Below are positions 11,985 through 22,068 of a stretch of DNA of 64,000 nt, in pieces. Position 1 is the first letter of the stretch, and each line of letters opens with the position of its first letter. This stretch comes from Alligator mississippiensis (taxonomy: Eukaryota; Chordata; Crocodylia; Alligatoridae): contig NC_081824.1 in assembly GCF_030867095.1 (NCBI RefSeq), forward strand, positions 252,093,956-252,157,955, in the 5' to 3' direction. The translations under genes and the position numbers were made by a program. Below the pieces are notes generated by a model. That model saw only the letters and a list, made by a program, of their open reading frames with translations, was not told where the DNA came from and made no database searches.

Positions 11985-13850
11985 ATGTTAAGATCAAATC
12001 ATGGCAGACAAGAAAAGGAGGTGAAGCAGAGACTATGGAAGATCGTGATAGGCGGCTCTGGCCCCAAGAGAGCAGGGAAAACAGGCAGCTTACCCCCTTG
12101 CAGGATGTCTGTCAAGAGTGAGACACAGGAACAAGGAAACATGGACCTGGACACTCAGATGCTGAATCATAGTAACATGGACCAGTACACTAAGATAATG
12201 AAATGGAGAAACACAGAACTAGATGCTCAGGAGCTTTATTATGGGTCTGGATAGGCTCATAGGGTAGAACAGGGTCCTGAACAGTAAGATGCCAAAACTT
12301 GGACATGGCCACTCAAATACTGGAACACAGATCTGGATAGTCGAACAATGGAACTTGCGAAGATGGAAACAGAACTGGAGATTGAGGCTGAAACTTCACA
12401 GTAGACCTTCAAATCCTGAAAGACAGAATTGTACTTTTAGAGTCTAGAGCATACAGACATGTTACTGGATACTTAGGGACAGATTCTATTTTACCTACTA
12501 GGTGCCTAATATTCTTAAGTACTATTCCAACCAGCCTGAGTCCTTGGAAAACTGTTAATACTGGAGGTGGGTGAGTGTTCCTCCTCTTCATAGCTTTGTG
12601 TGATTTAATCTTAAAGCCAAGACATCATGTTGTAGAAGCAAATGCATTAATGTATTTTCAAGGACCCAGACAGGGTAGGATAGGATGATACTCAAACACC
12701 TAAGTTCACTTAAGCAGTAAATAAGTGGAACAGGATCTGGCTCTTACATGCTGCAACACAGCACTGGATATTGAAGCAAGAGAGTGCAGAAAAATGAAAC
12801 TGGATGCCAAGACAATGGAACTCAGAACCCAACATACTAAGAATCTGAGACTAGGGCACGAGTTACTTGGATGCTGGAACTGGGACCTGGATACTCAAAA
12901 TCTTGGACTTAGATCTTGATGTTCAGAGTCTCAAACTCCTAAGTACAGAAAAATGAAACTGTACGTTCAGAAGGTTGGGTGTGGAACTGGCTACTCGGGC
13001 ACTGGATTGTGGCTTTGGAGCCTCAGATGATGGAGCACACAAAAACAGACTCATATGCAAGAACTCACAAACCTGGCACTGCCTATACACATGCTGGAAA
13101 CAGAAAGAGGGACCAAATACTTAGATGCTGAGAATTAGACCAGGGCATTCAGAGCCTGGAACACAGAAAAAGAGACCTGGAGATTTTCCCATGCTGGTAC
13201 TTGGACATGGATATACTTGGATGCTGGAACATGGAGAAACAAACTCAATACAGATATTGGAGCATGGAAACATGGAACTGAATACTCATATGTTGGTACA
13301 TGGGAAATGTGGTCTTTGATAGCTAGTGCTGTCACTGTAGTAGAGAAATACACACCTGGATATGCAGATACTGGAGGCAAGAACCTAAAATAGGGATACG
13401 TGGACACTGGACCAGGGACCTGAACACATTCGGACACTACAATAGGGGTCTGGAAAGAGAGTGATATGAGAACAGACCTGTGTCAACTAGACTTGAAGAC
13501 TCGGACATTGGATTTTGTCACTGGAGGCACAGATGCTAGAACACAGACATGGATATCCTTATATAGTGGAACTCAAGCCAAAATACTTGGATGCCAGAAG
13601 TCTGCATTCAAAACAGAGACAAAGGAACATGCAAACAAGGACCTTTATCTACCCACATGCTGGAACAAGCAAACACAGGGACAAATACATGCAGGTTGGA
13701 ATGTAACTATGGACACTCAAACAAGGCTGCATGGAAACAGAGTCCCGCATACATAGATGGTGGGATTCAGGAACATGGAGGAGGATTTTCAGGGGCAGGA
13801 ACACCAGTATGTGGAAGCTAAGAGGGTAGCACTAGGAAGAGACTGGGATC
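11985..13850 (+). repeat. Degenerate 28-36-bp minisatellite, main block
   Basis: A long run of imperfect tandem units. A typical unit reads GATACTCAGATGCTGGAACA followed by TGGAAACATGGACCTG, 36 bp in all. Units of about 28 bp lack the AAACATGG insertion. Exact 36-bp spacing can be counted at 13209-13316. Because 36 is divisible by three, several stretches stay open as a 12-residue repeat close to MLEHGNMDLDTQ (for example near 12140-12235 and 13215-13310). I see no start-context, splice or conservation evidence for a protein, so I treat the open frame as a by-product of unit length. Related shorter blocks lie at 24720-25150, 25500-25625, 34430-34793 and inside the composite repeats. Confidence 0.7.
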
Positions 13851-14689
13851 TTCATAGGTTAGTGTTATAGGGCACCTTGCTGGCCTTTAGTGGTCCTGCT
13901 AGCTGCTGTCCTATTTTTGGACTCTCCTTTCATGCCTTGATGGGAGAAAAGAAGAAAAGAATGTACCAAAAAGGGAACAGCCACCCCATGTATGATGATA
14001 GATACCTGGCATGCTGACCTCCATTGCGGGGCTCCCCCACCCCTCATACCCTGTCCATGCCTGACAAACTCAAGTCTCAGAGATTTTGTTCTTTTGGTGG
14101 CTGTGACCCCTTCATCCAGCTTGCAGTTTCAGCACGTTTGTTCTGCTGTCAATTCCCTGTGACCTCAGCAGGGAAGCAGTTCACTCCCACATCCTCGAGT
14201 GACCCACAGCTGGGTCCTCAGGAGTTCTTACAGGGACCCCTGTCCCCCAGTCATCAACATCTCTCCTTACTACTGCAGATGCTTATGTAGCAGGGGTCAG
14301 AAGGGCATCTTTCTCATCTTTCTTCCGCACCATCACAGGGTGATATAAAGACCTTACCTGCCAAGTAAGTGCGAGGCAGAGGAGCAGTGATGCTGAGGGA
14401 AAAGATGAGAGCCGGGGAAACCCCAGGGCAGGCATGGTCATCCTTTATAAGTGCGTGCCACTGGCACTTAAAAGGGCAGGAACCCCACACCTTAGTCAAA
14501 AGCAGCCTGACCCGAGGAGACCAGAGGACTGAAAATGAGGTCTGGAAGCCCTGGGAGGGGCAAATGGTGGAAGGCAGCCTGCCAACAGCAAACCCACCAA
14601 GGTGGGTCAGAGGAGCCAAACAACTTACCTGTACGTTGGTCCTGGTCACCAGGGACAGAAAATTGGGACCTGACCAGGGACTCTGAACC
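13851..14689. other. Unassigned spacer
   Basis: No gene supported. A stretch around 14330-14690 has a CTTTATAAGTG TATA-like word and could be a decayed promoter-bearing repeat, but I cannot assign it. Confidence 0.35.
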
Positions 14690-14950
14690 TAAAAAAGAAG
14701 AGAGAGAGAGAAGAATCCTGAGGGATAGCCAGCACGGGTTTGTTGCGGGTAGGTCTTGCTTGACCAATCTCATTTCCTTCTACGACCAGGTTACCTTTCA
14801 CCTGGACAAGGGAGAAGAGATTGATGTCATATCTCTTGACTTCAAAAAAAAGTCTTCGATCTGGTATCCCATGATCTCCTCTTGGCAAAACTGGCCAATT
14901 GTGGCATTGGGTCCACCACAATCCGCTGGCTGGGAAATTGGCTTGGTGAC
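14690..14950 (+). mobile_element. CR1 LINE fragment, forward piece of a mosaic
   Basis: Forward-strand reverse transcriptase fragment. It reads RILRDSQHGFVAGRSCLTNL, ISFYDQVT, then a decayed motif A (VISLDFKK), with a frame disturbance around an A-rich run near 14845. It ends where a reverse-strand CR1 piece begins, so the two are tail to tail. Confidence 0.8.
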
Positions 14951-15300
14951 CTCTGATCATGCACGTGGCTTTTCTCTGGACTCTCTCAAGCTTCTCCACA
15001 TCCTTTTTGAATTGTGGAGCCCAAAACTGGGTGCAGTATTCCAGCTGCGGCCTCACCAAGGCTGAGTACAACAGGAGAGTGACGTCCCGGGATTTGCTTG
15101 AGAAGCATCTATGGATGCAAGCCAGTATTTTGGTTGCTTTACTAGCCGCAGCATCATATTGCAGGCTCATGTTCATCTTGTGGTTAATGATGACCCCCAA
15201 GTCTCTTTCTTCCGTAGTGCTAGCCAGTGTAGAACTGTTGAGCCTATGTTGTCTATGCCACCATCAATCTCAATTTGCTTTTATCCCTCCACTTAGACTG
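14951..15300 (-). mobile_element. CR1 LINE fragment, reverse piece of a mosaic
   Basis: Read from 15200 downward this encodes the CR1 thumb region: MGVIINHKMNMS, then LVRPQLEYCTQFWAPQFKKD and LERVQRKATCMIRG. It faces the forward fragment at 14690-14950. This tail-to-tail order is not the head-to-head order that twin priming gives, so I infer two insertions or a later inversion. A PLE pair is inserted just beyond its far end at 15360. Confidence 0.82.
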
Positions 15301-15359
15301 TTTGCAACCCACATGGTTGCCCAACTGTCCCTTCATAAGGCAGTGACACTTTCCAGTGT

Positions 15360-15374
15360 TACCTCTTTTATAGG
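15360..15374. repeat. 15-bp target-site duplication, left
   Basis: TACCTCTTTTATAGG, identical to 16997-17011. It bounds the whole inverted PLE pair. Confidence 0.85.
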
Positions 15375-15481
15375 GGTGTAGGTTGTAGCTGTGTTGGTCT
15401 AAGGACATAGGCAGACAAGGTTCCTTGGGTGAATTTGATATCTTTTATTAGACCAACCCAAATAGTTGGAGAATAGTTATT

Positions 15482-15520
15482 AAACAAGCTTTCGGGTTCA
15501 AAAACCCTTTGTCGGGCTAA
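15482..15520 (-). ncRNA. Hammerhead-ribozyme-like core, decayed copy
   Basis: On the reverse strand the order is CCGACAA (CUGANGA expected), hairpin GGGTTTTTGAACCC, then GAAA and GCTTG. It matches the better copy at 16885-16935 but has two changes in the first core box. Self-cleaving hammerheads are known in PLE tails. Confidence 0.45.
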
Positions 15521-15604
15521 GGAAGCTTCAGCAGTTGGTGCTCTTCATCAGTGCTCTTCCTGGATGGAATGAAAAGTAAAGAAGCCAGGGGCTGGGCTGG
15601 GGAG

Positions 15605-16640
15605 TCAGTTGTCAGGCAGATTGTAATGTATCAAAAATCCAATGTCTATATTTAGTCCATGATCTCTAGTATCCAGGAGGTTGATGAAATGGAGCTCATA
15701 GGCTCGTCTCTGGGAAGTGTTGTGTAAGTTTCCCTTGAGGATCAGGATGGAGAGATTGGAGAGAGAGTGGCCCTCCTGTGAGAAATGTGCCCCCACCGGT
15801 AATTGGGTATTCCTGTCTTTGATAGATTTCCGGTGTGCGTTCATTCTGGTGCTCAGTTGTTGTTTGGTCTCTCCTACATATTTTCCATCAGGGCATTTGG
15901 TGCATTGGATGAGGTATATTACATTTCTGGAGGTGCAGCTGTAAGATCCAGGGATGCTGATGGCTCTGTTGTGGGGTGTAGTAATAGTGGGGGTGGTGGA
16001 GACGTGTTGGCAGGTCTTGCATTTCTTGTCATGGCACGGTCTGGATCCTTTTGGTGTGTTCTGGGCTTGAGGAAGTTTGCTTCTGGTGATGAGGTTGGTG
16101 AGGTTCGGTGCTTGTCTGAAGGCTAGGATGGGTGGCTCTGGGAAGATCTTTTTAAGAATAGGGTCTCTTTCTAGTATGGGTTGCAGTTGTTTGAGGATTT
16201 TTTGTACAGGTTCAAGGGAGGGGTGATACGTCATAACCAGCGGTGTGCGATTTGAGGGCGGGGGGGGGGGGGGGGGTGTTCTGTACTGCAGCAGTTCTTC
16301 ACGTGGTGTCCAGGTGGCTCTTCCAAACATGCGATCTACCTCTCTGGAGGAGTGTCCCTGTTGGGTGAAAGCCTTTTTAAGATTGGTGAGGTGGCGATCC
16401 CGGGTGTTCTTTTCAGTACAAATGCGGTGGTATCTGAGGGCTTGGCTGTATATCACAGATTTTTTGGTGTGTTTAGGGTGATTGCTGGTTCTGTGCAGAT
16501 ATGTATGTTGGTCTGTGGGTTTCTTGTATACTGTGGTCTGTATTTTAATATTCTGGATATTGATCATCGTGTCTAAAAAGGAGATGCTGGTGCTGGAGTA
16601 TTCTAGAGAAAGTTGGATGGAGGGATGGTGATTGTTAAAT
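15605..16640 (-). CDS. PLE polyprotein C-terminal part with GIY-YIG endonuclease
   Basis: An open stretch of roughly 345 element-derived residues ending at 15605. Near its start FLDTMINIQN and VYKKPTDQHTYLH mark the end of the reverse transcriptase and its C-terminal extension. KKIFPEPPILAFRQAPNL and a cysteine cluster (CHDKKCKTCQH) mark the linker. VIYLIQCTKCPDGKYVGETK followed by QQLSTRMNAHRKSI is the GIY-YIG endonuclease, with the YLI and YVG elements and the arginine of R-MNAH visible. EGHSLSNLSILIL and a terminal HYNLPDN close it. A poly-C/G run encodes seven prolines in a row in the linker. The first ~20 residues of the open frame upstream of 16640 are antisense of the other arm and not real. 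Confidence 0.82.
16260..16276. repeat. Poly-G tract inside PLE coding region
   Basis: Run of about 17 G on the plus strand; on the coding strand it gives a proline string. Confidence 0.9.
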
Positions 16641-16643
16641 TGT

Positions 16644-16996
16644 GAGGGCCACTCTCTCTCCAATCTCTCAGTCCTGATCCTCAAAGGAAACTTACACAAC
16701 ACTTCCCAGAGACGAGCCTATGAGCTCCATTTCGTCAACCTCCTGGATACTAGAGATCATGGACTAAATATAGACATTGGATATATGACACATTATAATC
16801 TGCCTGACAACTGACTCCCCAGCCCAGCCTCTGGCTTCTTTACTTTTCATTCCATCCAGGAAGAGCACACACCAACTGCTGCAGCGTGCTTAGCCTGACG
16901 AAGGGTTTTTGAACCCGAAAGCTTGCTTAATAACTATTCTCCAGCTATTTGGGTTGGTCTAATAAAAGATATCAAATTCACCCAAGGAACCTTGTC
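16644..16996 (+). mobile_element. Penelope-like element, short arm
   Basis: Forward-strand copy of only the last part of a PLE: EGHSLSNLSVLILKGNLHN through LLDTRDHGLNIDIG and HYNLPDN (stop at 16812-16814), then the tail with TTGGTCTAATAAAAGATATC. It is the inverted counterpart of 15375-15720 and differs from it at scattered sites (for example V for I in LSVLIL), so the arms are related but not identical copies. It ends at CCTTGTC, short of the last ~35 bp that the left arm has. Confidence 0.85.
16885..16935 (+). ncRNA. Hammerhead-ribozyme-like core in PLE tail
   Basis: CTGACGA (16895-16901) is followed by a hairpin with five perfect base pairs (GGGTT 16903-16907 with AACCC 16912-16916, loop TTTG), then GAAA (16917-16920), then GCTTGC, which can form only a very short stem III, then TT. 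These are the conserved boxes CUGANGA - stem II - GAAA - stem III - UH in the right order. Pairing for stem I is not evident to me, so activity is uncertain. Very short stem III is a known trait of PLE hammerheads. Confidence 0.6.
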
Positions 16997-17011
16997 TACC
17001 TCTTTTATAGG
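16997..17011. repeat. 15-bp target-site duplication, right
   Basis: TACCTCTTTTATAGG, identical to 15360-15374. Confidence 0.85.
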
Positions 17012-18109
17012 TCATTCTGTTCGGCCCAACCACTTAGCTCTGTCTTTTGCACGGATGACTCCGGATGACTTTGAAACAGCCCACCATGTGAACTGGTGCA
17101 ATAGGCTGCAGCGCAGGTCCTGTGTCCATCTTTGGTAAGTAACTCACTGTAGTTTATTCTCTCAAGCAGGGTTCCCTGTTACGGTTAGTATTCAGGAGTA
17201 CAGACCTGGATGTTCAAAATCCTGACCTGGGAACAACAGACTTTGGTAAGCTGCCATTAGAATACAGAAACAGGCTACATAGAAGCTAGAAAAGGAAGAC
17301 TTGGAATATGCAACATAAAAGCTCAACAGGTAGAGCTCGCAGGATGGGGCAGGGATAAAGGACATAGTAGAGTAATGTGCAGGAACTTGGATGAGAAAAC
17401 TAAGGATGGAAACAGACGTTACCTTTTGTTGTTTTTGTGCCCTATGAAAAACCCAAACCTTCCCTGCCTATAGAGATGCATCTCAGGGATCTTGGTAAGT
17501 GGGGTAGGCTGGGCAAGTACTCTGAGGGCTTGAGGGGCCCAATCTCACACAGGAATTCTCAGGGTGCAGGTAGGGCCAGACCCCTGAACTCCTGAGAGAA
17601 CATGTCACCCAAAGTCCCACAGCATCAACAAGCAGGACAATGGGCAGTATGTGTTTTGCCCACTGAAGCAGATCAGCTGTGCTGGAACACATCCCAGAAC
17701 AGCTGATCTGCTTCATTTGGCAATTCCTGTTTCTGCCCCTAGACACTGGCATAGGAAAACAGGAAGCAGTAAACTTAGCTACAGGTACATGGAAACATGG
17801 ACCTGGAGTTGCAGGGGCTACAACCACAAAAATACAAAACTGGATTCAAAACTAGGGATATTGGAACTGAGACCTGGATAATTAATACAGGGAAAACAGA
17901 TCAGGATTAAAATAAACATATGGAGGCATATGACATAAAACCAACCCACAGCGCTGTACTCTCAGGCACAGGAACATAAAAATATAGAGTTGCATGCTTT
18001 GAAGCTTCAGCTGGGCAAAACAGACTGGGAGACTCAAAGGGCAGAACATGGGGAAAAACCCACTGCCAGGCACAAATGCTGTAAATCCAACGTGCAGGCT
18101 CTGGAACTG
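17012..18109. other. Spacer with weak minisatellite words and a hairpin
   Basis: No gene supported. Minisatellite words (GTACATGGAAACATGGACCTGGA near 17785, similar near 17195-17420) are scattered. A perfect inverted repeat lies at 17664-17715. Confidence 0.45.
17664..17715. repeat. Perfect 17-bp inverted repeat
   Basis: TGAAGCAGATCAGCTGT (17664-17680) and its exact reverse complement (17699-17715) with an 18-bp loop. It is not a rho-independent-type terminator context and is too short for a normal miRNA precursor. Confidence 0.8.
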
Positions 18110-19150
18110 CCTAACAGCAAACTTCAGCACATTCAGATGCTGCTGCATCAAAAGAAGGGCTTGGAGCCTGGATACTGGAACACAGACACTCAGAGCTGGA
18201 CACTCAGGAACTGGGACGTACAATCTGGATCTGCAGGTTCAAATGTTGGAACCTGGAGTGGGATACAAAGATGCTGGAGTGCAGAAACATGTTCCTTGAA
18301 ATGCTCTCAGGATGGAAATCAGATCTGCATATGCACATGCTGCAGGGCCCTGATGGCAGGAACCACAGATCTGGGCTTGCAAATGTGCCCATGTTTTGCC
18401 CTAGTATGCAAGGGGTTAAATGCGAATCAAAGCCCACACCCATCTCTTGCCAATCAGCTAGCCAGCAGATCACATCCTGGGCTTGCAGGGCCTCCCAGCT
18501 CCCATTCTAGCTGTCCCATGCCTTGCAGCTAGCACTGCAACCCAAGCTCAGGAGGAACGCCTAGCCATCAGAAGAACATGGGGGATACATTCAGAGGCTG
18601 GAACTCAGGAGGTTGGCTCAGAGACATACCTTGGTACCCGACTCAGGCAACTCCAACACCAGGACTCACTGCAGGGCCCTGCCAGCAGGTATCGAAGACC
18701 TGGGCCTCCAAGTCTCCAATCCACTGCCCCAGCCTGAGTTCAGGTGTACATGCTGACCCCTTGCCAGCAAGCAGGTCACATCCTGGACTCACATGCAACC
18801 TCCCAATTCCCCTTCCAGCTTTCACATGTCTTGCAACCAGCACTGTGACTCATACTAAAGAGGAATGCCTTGCCATGAGATGGATGCAGGAGATATACTC
18901 AGAGGCTAAAACTCAGACCTGCAGAGACTCACAGGCTGGAAATTAGGAGGCTGACCACGAGGCTTGCATCTTGGCACTCAATTTAGGAATTTGCATTGGG
19001 AGATTCAGGCACTCGGTCACTGACCAGGACCCTCCAAAACTGAAACTCCTCACAGCAAATTCAGGGAAGGTCACCTGGTTATTCAAGCAAAGTTCAGGAA
19101 GTAGATTCATGGGGAGCCAGGAGTCAAGATAGGAACTCCAGGTAAGCTGC
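18110..19150 (+). repeat. Composite A-B-C-D repeat, copy 1
   Basis: Non-tandem blocks in fixed order. B (18120-18300) has CTGCTGCAT, GGAACACAGACACTCAGAGC and GGACACTCAGGAACTGGG. C (18340-18400) has CTGCAGGGCCCTGATGGCAG. D (18410-18600) has GGGTTAAATGCGAATCAAAG, GCCAGCAGATCACATCCTGG and CCTTGCAGCTAGCACTGCAA. A second C-D pair follows (18660-18945). A (18947-19075) has GAGGCTTGCATCTTGGCACT and GATTCAGGCACTCGGTCACT. The same order recurs at 21745-22068 plus 23518-23740, and at 23745-24450. No coding potential is recognised. Confidence 0.65.
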
Positions 19151-19489
19151 AAACCTAAGCTGAAGTCAGGGTGAGCCAGGGATCAAAGCTGGAGATAGGG
19201 TTCCTCAAAAGTCTAAGTTAGAGTTTCAGGTGAGCAAAGTCAAGGAACTGCCAAGCAATCAAAAGCAGACACTGGAGTCTTTGCTCATACACTGTGTCTG
19301 GAGCTTTTAAAGCCTGCAATCTGTTTCCAGAAACTTCATGGAAATGATTGCTCAATTAGGACTGGCTGGGCCCAGGGCACTGATCTCAGCTTTTTATAGG
19401 TGGGGTTCTGTTTCCTTAAAGTCTCAGGGGATTGATTATGCAGATTGTTTGATTGGGACCAGCTTGGCCCTGGTGCCTGATCTGAGTTC
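19151..19489. other. Unassigned spacer
   Basis: Nothing recognised; probably decayed repeat DNA. Confidence 0.35.
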
Positions 19490-20600
19490 TCCCCTTCCTA
19501 GGGCAAATTCTTATCATAGAAGGCAGTCAGGTTGGTCAAGCATGGTTTGCCCTTGGTGAATCCATGCTGACTACTTCTATGCACCTTCTTTTCCCCAGGT
19601 GTTTAGAAATGGATTCTTTGAAGACCTGGTCCATGATTTTTCCAGGGACTGAGGTGAGGCCGACTGGTCTGCAGTTCCCCAAATCCTCCTTTTTCCCTTT
19701 CTTAAAGATGGACACTATATTTAGCCTTTTCCAATTGTCCAGGACTTCTCCTGATCTCCATGAGTTTTCAAAGATAATGGCCAGTGACTTCATAATCACA
19801 TCAGCTAACTCGCTCAGCATTTTTGGGTGCATTGCATCTGACCCCATGGAGTTGTACACATCCAGCTTTTTTAAATAGTCCCTCACCGTTCACCATTGCT
19901 AGCTGCTCACCTCCTCCCCAAACTGTGCTTCCAGGTGCAGTAGTCTGGGAACTGACCTTGCCTGTGAAGACTGAGATAAGAAAGTACTTCCGTATTCCAC
20001 ATACTATAACATGAGGTTGCCTCCCCCATTCAGTAAGGGACCCACACTTTCCCTGACCTTCCTCTTGTTGCTAACATACTTGAAGGAACCCTTCACATTC
20101 CTTTTTAGCTGCAACTCCAATTGCCCTTGGGTCTACTGGATTTCATCCCTGCATGCCTGAGCAATACTTTTATACTCCTCCCTAGTAGTTTGTCTAAGTT
20201 TCCACTTCTTGCAAGCTTCCTTTTTGTATTTTAGCTCACCAAAGAGTTTCTTGCTAAGCCAAGTTGGTCATCTGCCATACTAGCTAGTTTTCCTGAACAT
20301 CAAGATGGTTTGTTCCTGCACCCTTAGTAAGGTCTCTTTAAAGTACAACCAGCCTTTCTGGACTCCTTTTCCGCTTCAGACTGGCCTCCCAGGGGATCCT
20401 GCCCATCAGTTCCCTGAATGAGTCAAAGTCTGCTTTTCTTAAGTGCAGGGTCCTTACTCTGCTGCTCTCCTTTCCTCAGGTCTTTGCTAACTGCAGGTAT
20501 TCCAGGTTTCTATGACTGCTTAGGACCTCTATGGAGTGGTGGGCTCCGTCCAAGCAATGGCACCCTCCACAAAGGCAGCCTTGGTGGTCAGAAGCTCCTT
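19490..20600 (-). mobile_element. CR1 LINE copy D, old
   Basis: Reverse-strand CR1 middle region. From about 20560 downward it covers the end of the endonuclease and the linker, much decayed. The best open part (19886-19536) reads the first part of the reverse transcriptase: ELADVIMKSLAIIFENSWRS, GEVLDNWKRLNIVSIFKKGK and NCRPVGLTSVPGKIMDQVF. It ends near CLTNLTAFYDK at 19500. Both ends are lost and many substitutions are present, so it is much older than copies A, B or E. It lies between composite copies 1 and 2. Confidence 0.82.
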
Positions 20601-21744
20601 GTCGCAGATATCATAATTGCATTCTGCAGGTGTCATTTTTCTGGAGTAATAGGTACAGGGCGTAGGGGTCCGCAAGCCCTGCTACATCGGGACAGGACTG
20701 CCCAAATTGCAAAATTAGAGGCATTGGCCTCTGCTGTAAATGGGAAGGATGGTGTTACAGGATGACACTGGTGGGTAACTTCAAGGTTTAGTCTGCTGTT
20801 GTTCTTGTACTCCCTGTTCTTTATTCTACTGCTATGCCTTGTTGTTTAAATGAATCTGAGAGGTTGCTTCATCCCCAAAAGGGGGAATAAGAGAGTGGGG
20901 GGAGGCTGGGAGGTAAGGCTGAGCATTACTATCTCTGTCAGCCTTGTATAATTTAAATGTCTGTTATCAGCTAGTTAAGTCCAACTCTGGTTCAGGGACC
21001 CAACCTCTGGGTCTCTCCTTGTCTCAGGGAAACAGTCCTGTTTCAGTCCTTCCTGGACTCAAACCCAGAATCTTTGGCCCAATTAGTCAACAGATTAATC
21101 CTTAGGATAGGCCTGCAGGCTCCCTGCCTTTGTCACTCTGTTATAGCCTAAGCCTTGGAGCAAGTATATTCTCCTCTGATGTGGGCTCACAGCACTTCCA
21201 GGATCAATTACTGCAGAGTCCAATTCCTTTGCACTCTCCCATGTGGCCTCTTCATCTCTCCTTATAGCCACACCTGGTCCACCAGTTGTTATCAACAGAA
21301 TAGAACTGCTTTTCCACTCTGGGCCATAAATAAAGTCTGGAACAAAAAACTTCACCTCCCTGGGCTCCAAAAGGGAAAAAAAGACATCTGTCTTATCACA
21401 ACTGAGATCCCTACATCCTCAGGTTTACTCCTTGTCTATTCAGACATCCTGCTTTTTTGCTGCAGTGGTTCCTCTCCTCCCCTCTCCTTTGCAAGGATGG
21501 CCAATCCTGGCCCCCCAGCTGGACCTTCTCCTCTCTCCCCGCACTGTCTAGGACCAGTCCTTATATCCCTGGGCCCTTCACCTTTGTTGGTCACCTAACC
21601 GTGACTGCTCAAACTAACACAGGAGTCTTTTGTCAGAGGCTTGCAGTTTTTAATACGGGTGGGTCTGCAACTTGATACCAGCTGCCTCTCCTCACCCTCC
21701 TTCCCTGGTTTCTCACTCCTTCTGGCTCAAAAGTCCTAGTCTTA
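20601..21744. other. Unassigned spacer
   Basis: No exon recognised. It separates composite copies 1 and 2 and may hold decayed transposon sequence that I cannot name. Confidence 0.35.
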
Positions 21745-22068
21745 AAAGGAATGCTGACACTGAGAGCTAGGCATTCAGGAACTGGGTCGTGCCAAGACAG
21801 ATCTGCAGAACCAAATGCTAGAACTTGGACTAGAGTATGAAGACTCTGGGGCATTGAAACATGCTGCCACAGGACCATGATGACAGTGACTGCATATCTG
21901 GGCTTACAAGTGAGCACCTCTTCTGCCCCTGTTCAGCTGGCCAGCAGGTCACATCCTGGGGTTCATAGGTGGCATCCCAACTTTCCTTCTAGCCATACTG
22001 TGCCTCACAACCAACACTTTGACGCATGCTCAGGAGGAAGGTGTTGCCATCAGAAGGACCAAGGAGGT
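21745..22068 (+). repeat. Composite A-B-C-D repeat, copy 2 left part
   Basis: B (ACTGAGAGCTAGGCATTCAG, GAACTGGGTCGTGCCAAGAC), C (GGACCATGATGACAGTGACT) and D (GCCAGCAGGTCACATCCTGG, ACTTTGACGCATGCTCAGGA) in the usual order. It stops inside D at GACCAAGGAGG, where a Ty3/Gypsy fossil begins. Confidence 0.65.

Larger units (their letters stand above)
15375..16643 (-). mobile_element. Penelope-like element, long arm
   Basis: Reverse-strand, 5'-truncated PLE. PLEs are retroelements with a telomerase-like reverse transcriptase and a GIY-YIG endonuclease. The tail (15375-15604) ends in TTGTAGCTGTGTTGGTCTAA and TATCTTTTATTAGACCAA on the plus strand. The coding part lies at 15605-16640 and a hammerhead-like core lies in the tail. 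It meets a shorter forward arm head to head at about 16643, and one 15-bp target duplication encloses both arms. A long open frame and a perfect duplication suggest a fairly young insertion. The reverse transcriptase catalytic region is not included. Confidence 0.85.

Noticed and set aside
12140-12235. Possible repeat protein from the MLEHGNMDLDTQ-type open frame
   Set aside because: Unit length divisible by three explains the open frame; stretches are short, units are heavily diverged, and no splice or start context supports a gene.
14330-14690. LTR of an endogenous retrovirus
   Set aside because: A TATA-like word and sharp composition are present, but no terminal repeats or internal genes could be seen.
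14690-15300. CR1 twin-priming inversion
   Set aside because: The fragments are tail to tail, while twin priming gives a 5' part inverted head to head.
16644-16702. First ~20 residues of the long reverse open frame as part of the PLE protein
   Set aside because: They are the antisense of the opposite PLE arm and come from read-through across the head-to-head junction.
17664-17715. miRNA precursor
   Set aside because: Arms of 17 bp are too short for a usual precursor and no longer stem surrounds them.
21155-21598. 147-codon open frame as a host exon
   Set aside because: No domain, no good splice context and proline/serine-rich composition expected of chance pyrimidine-rich frames.
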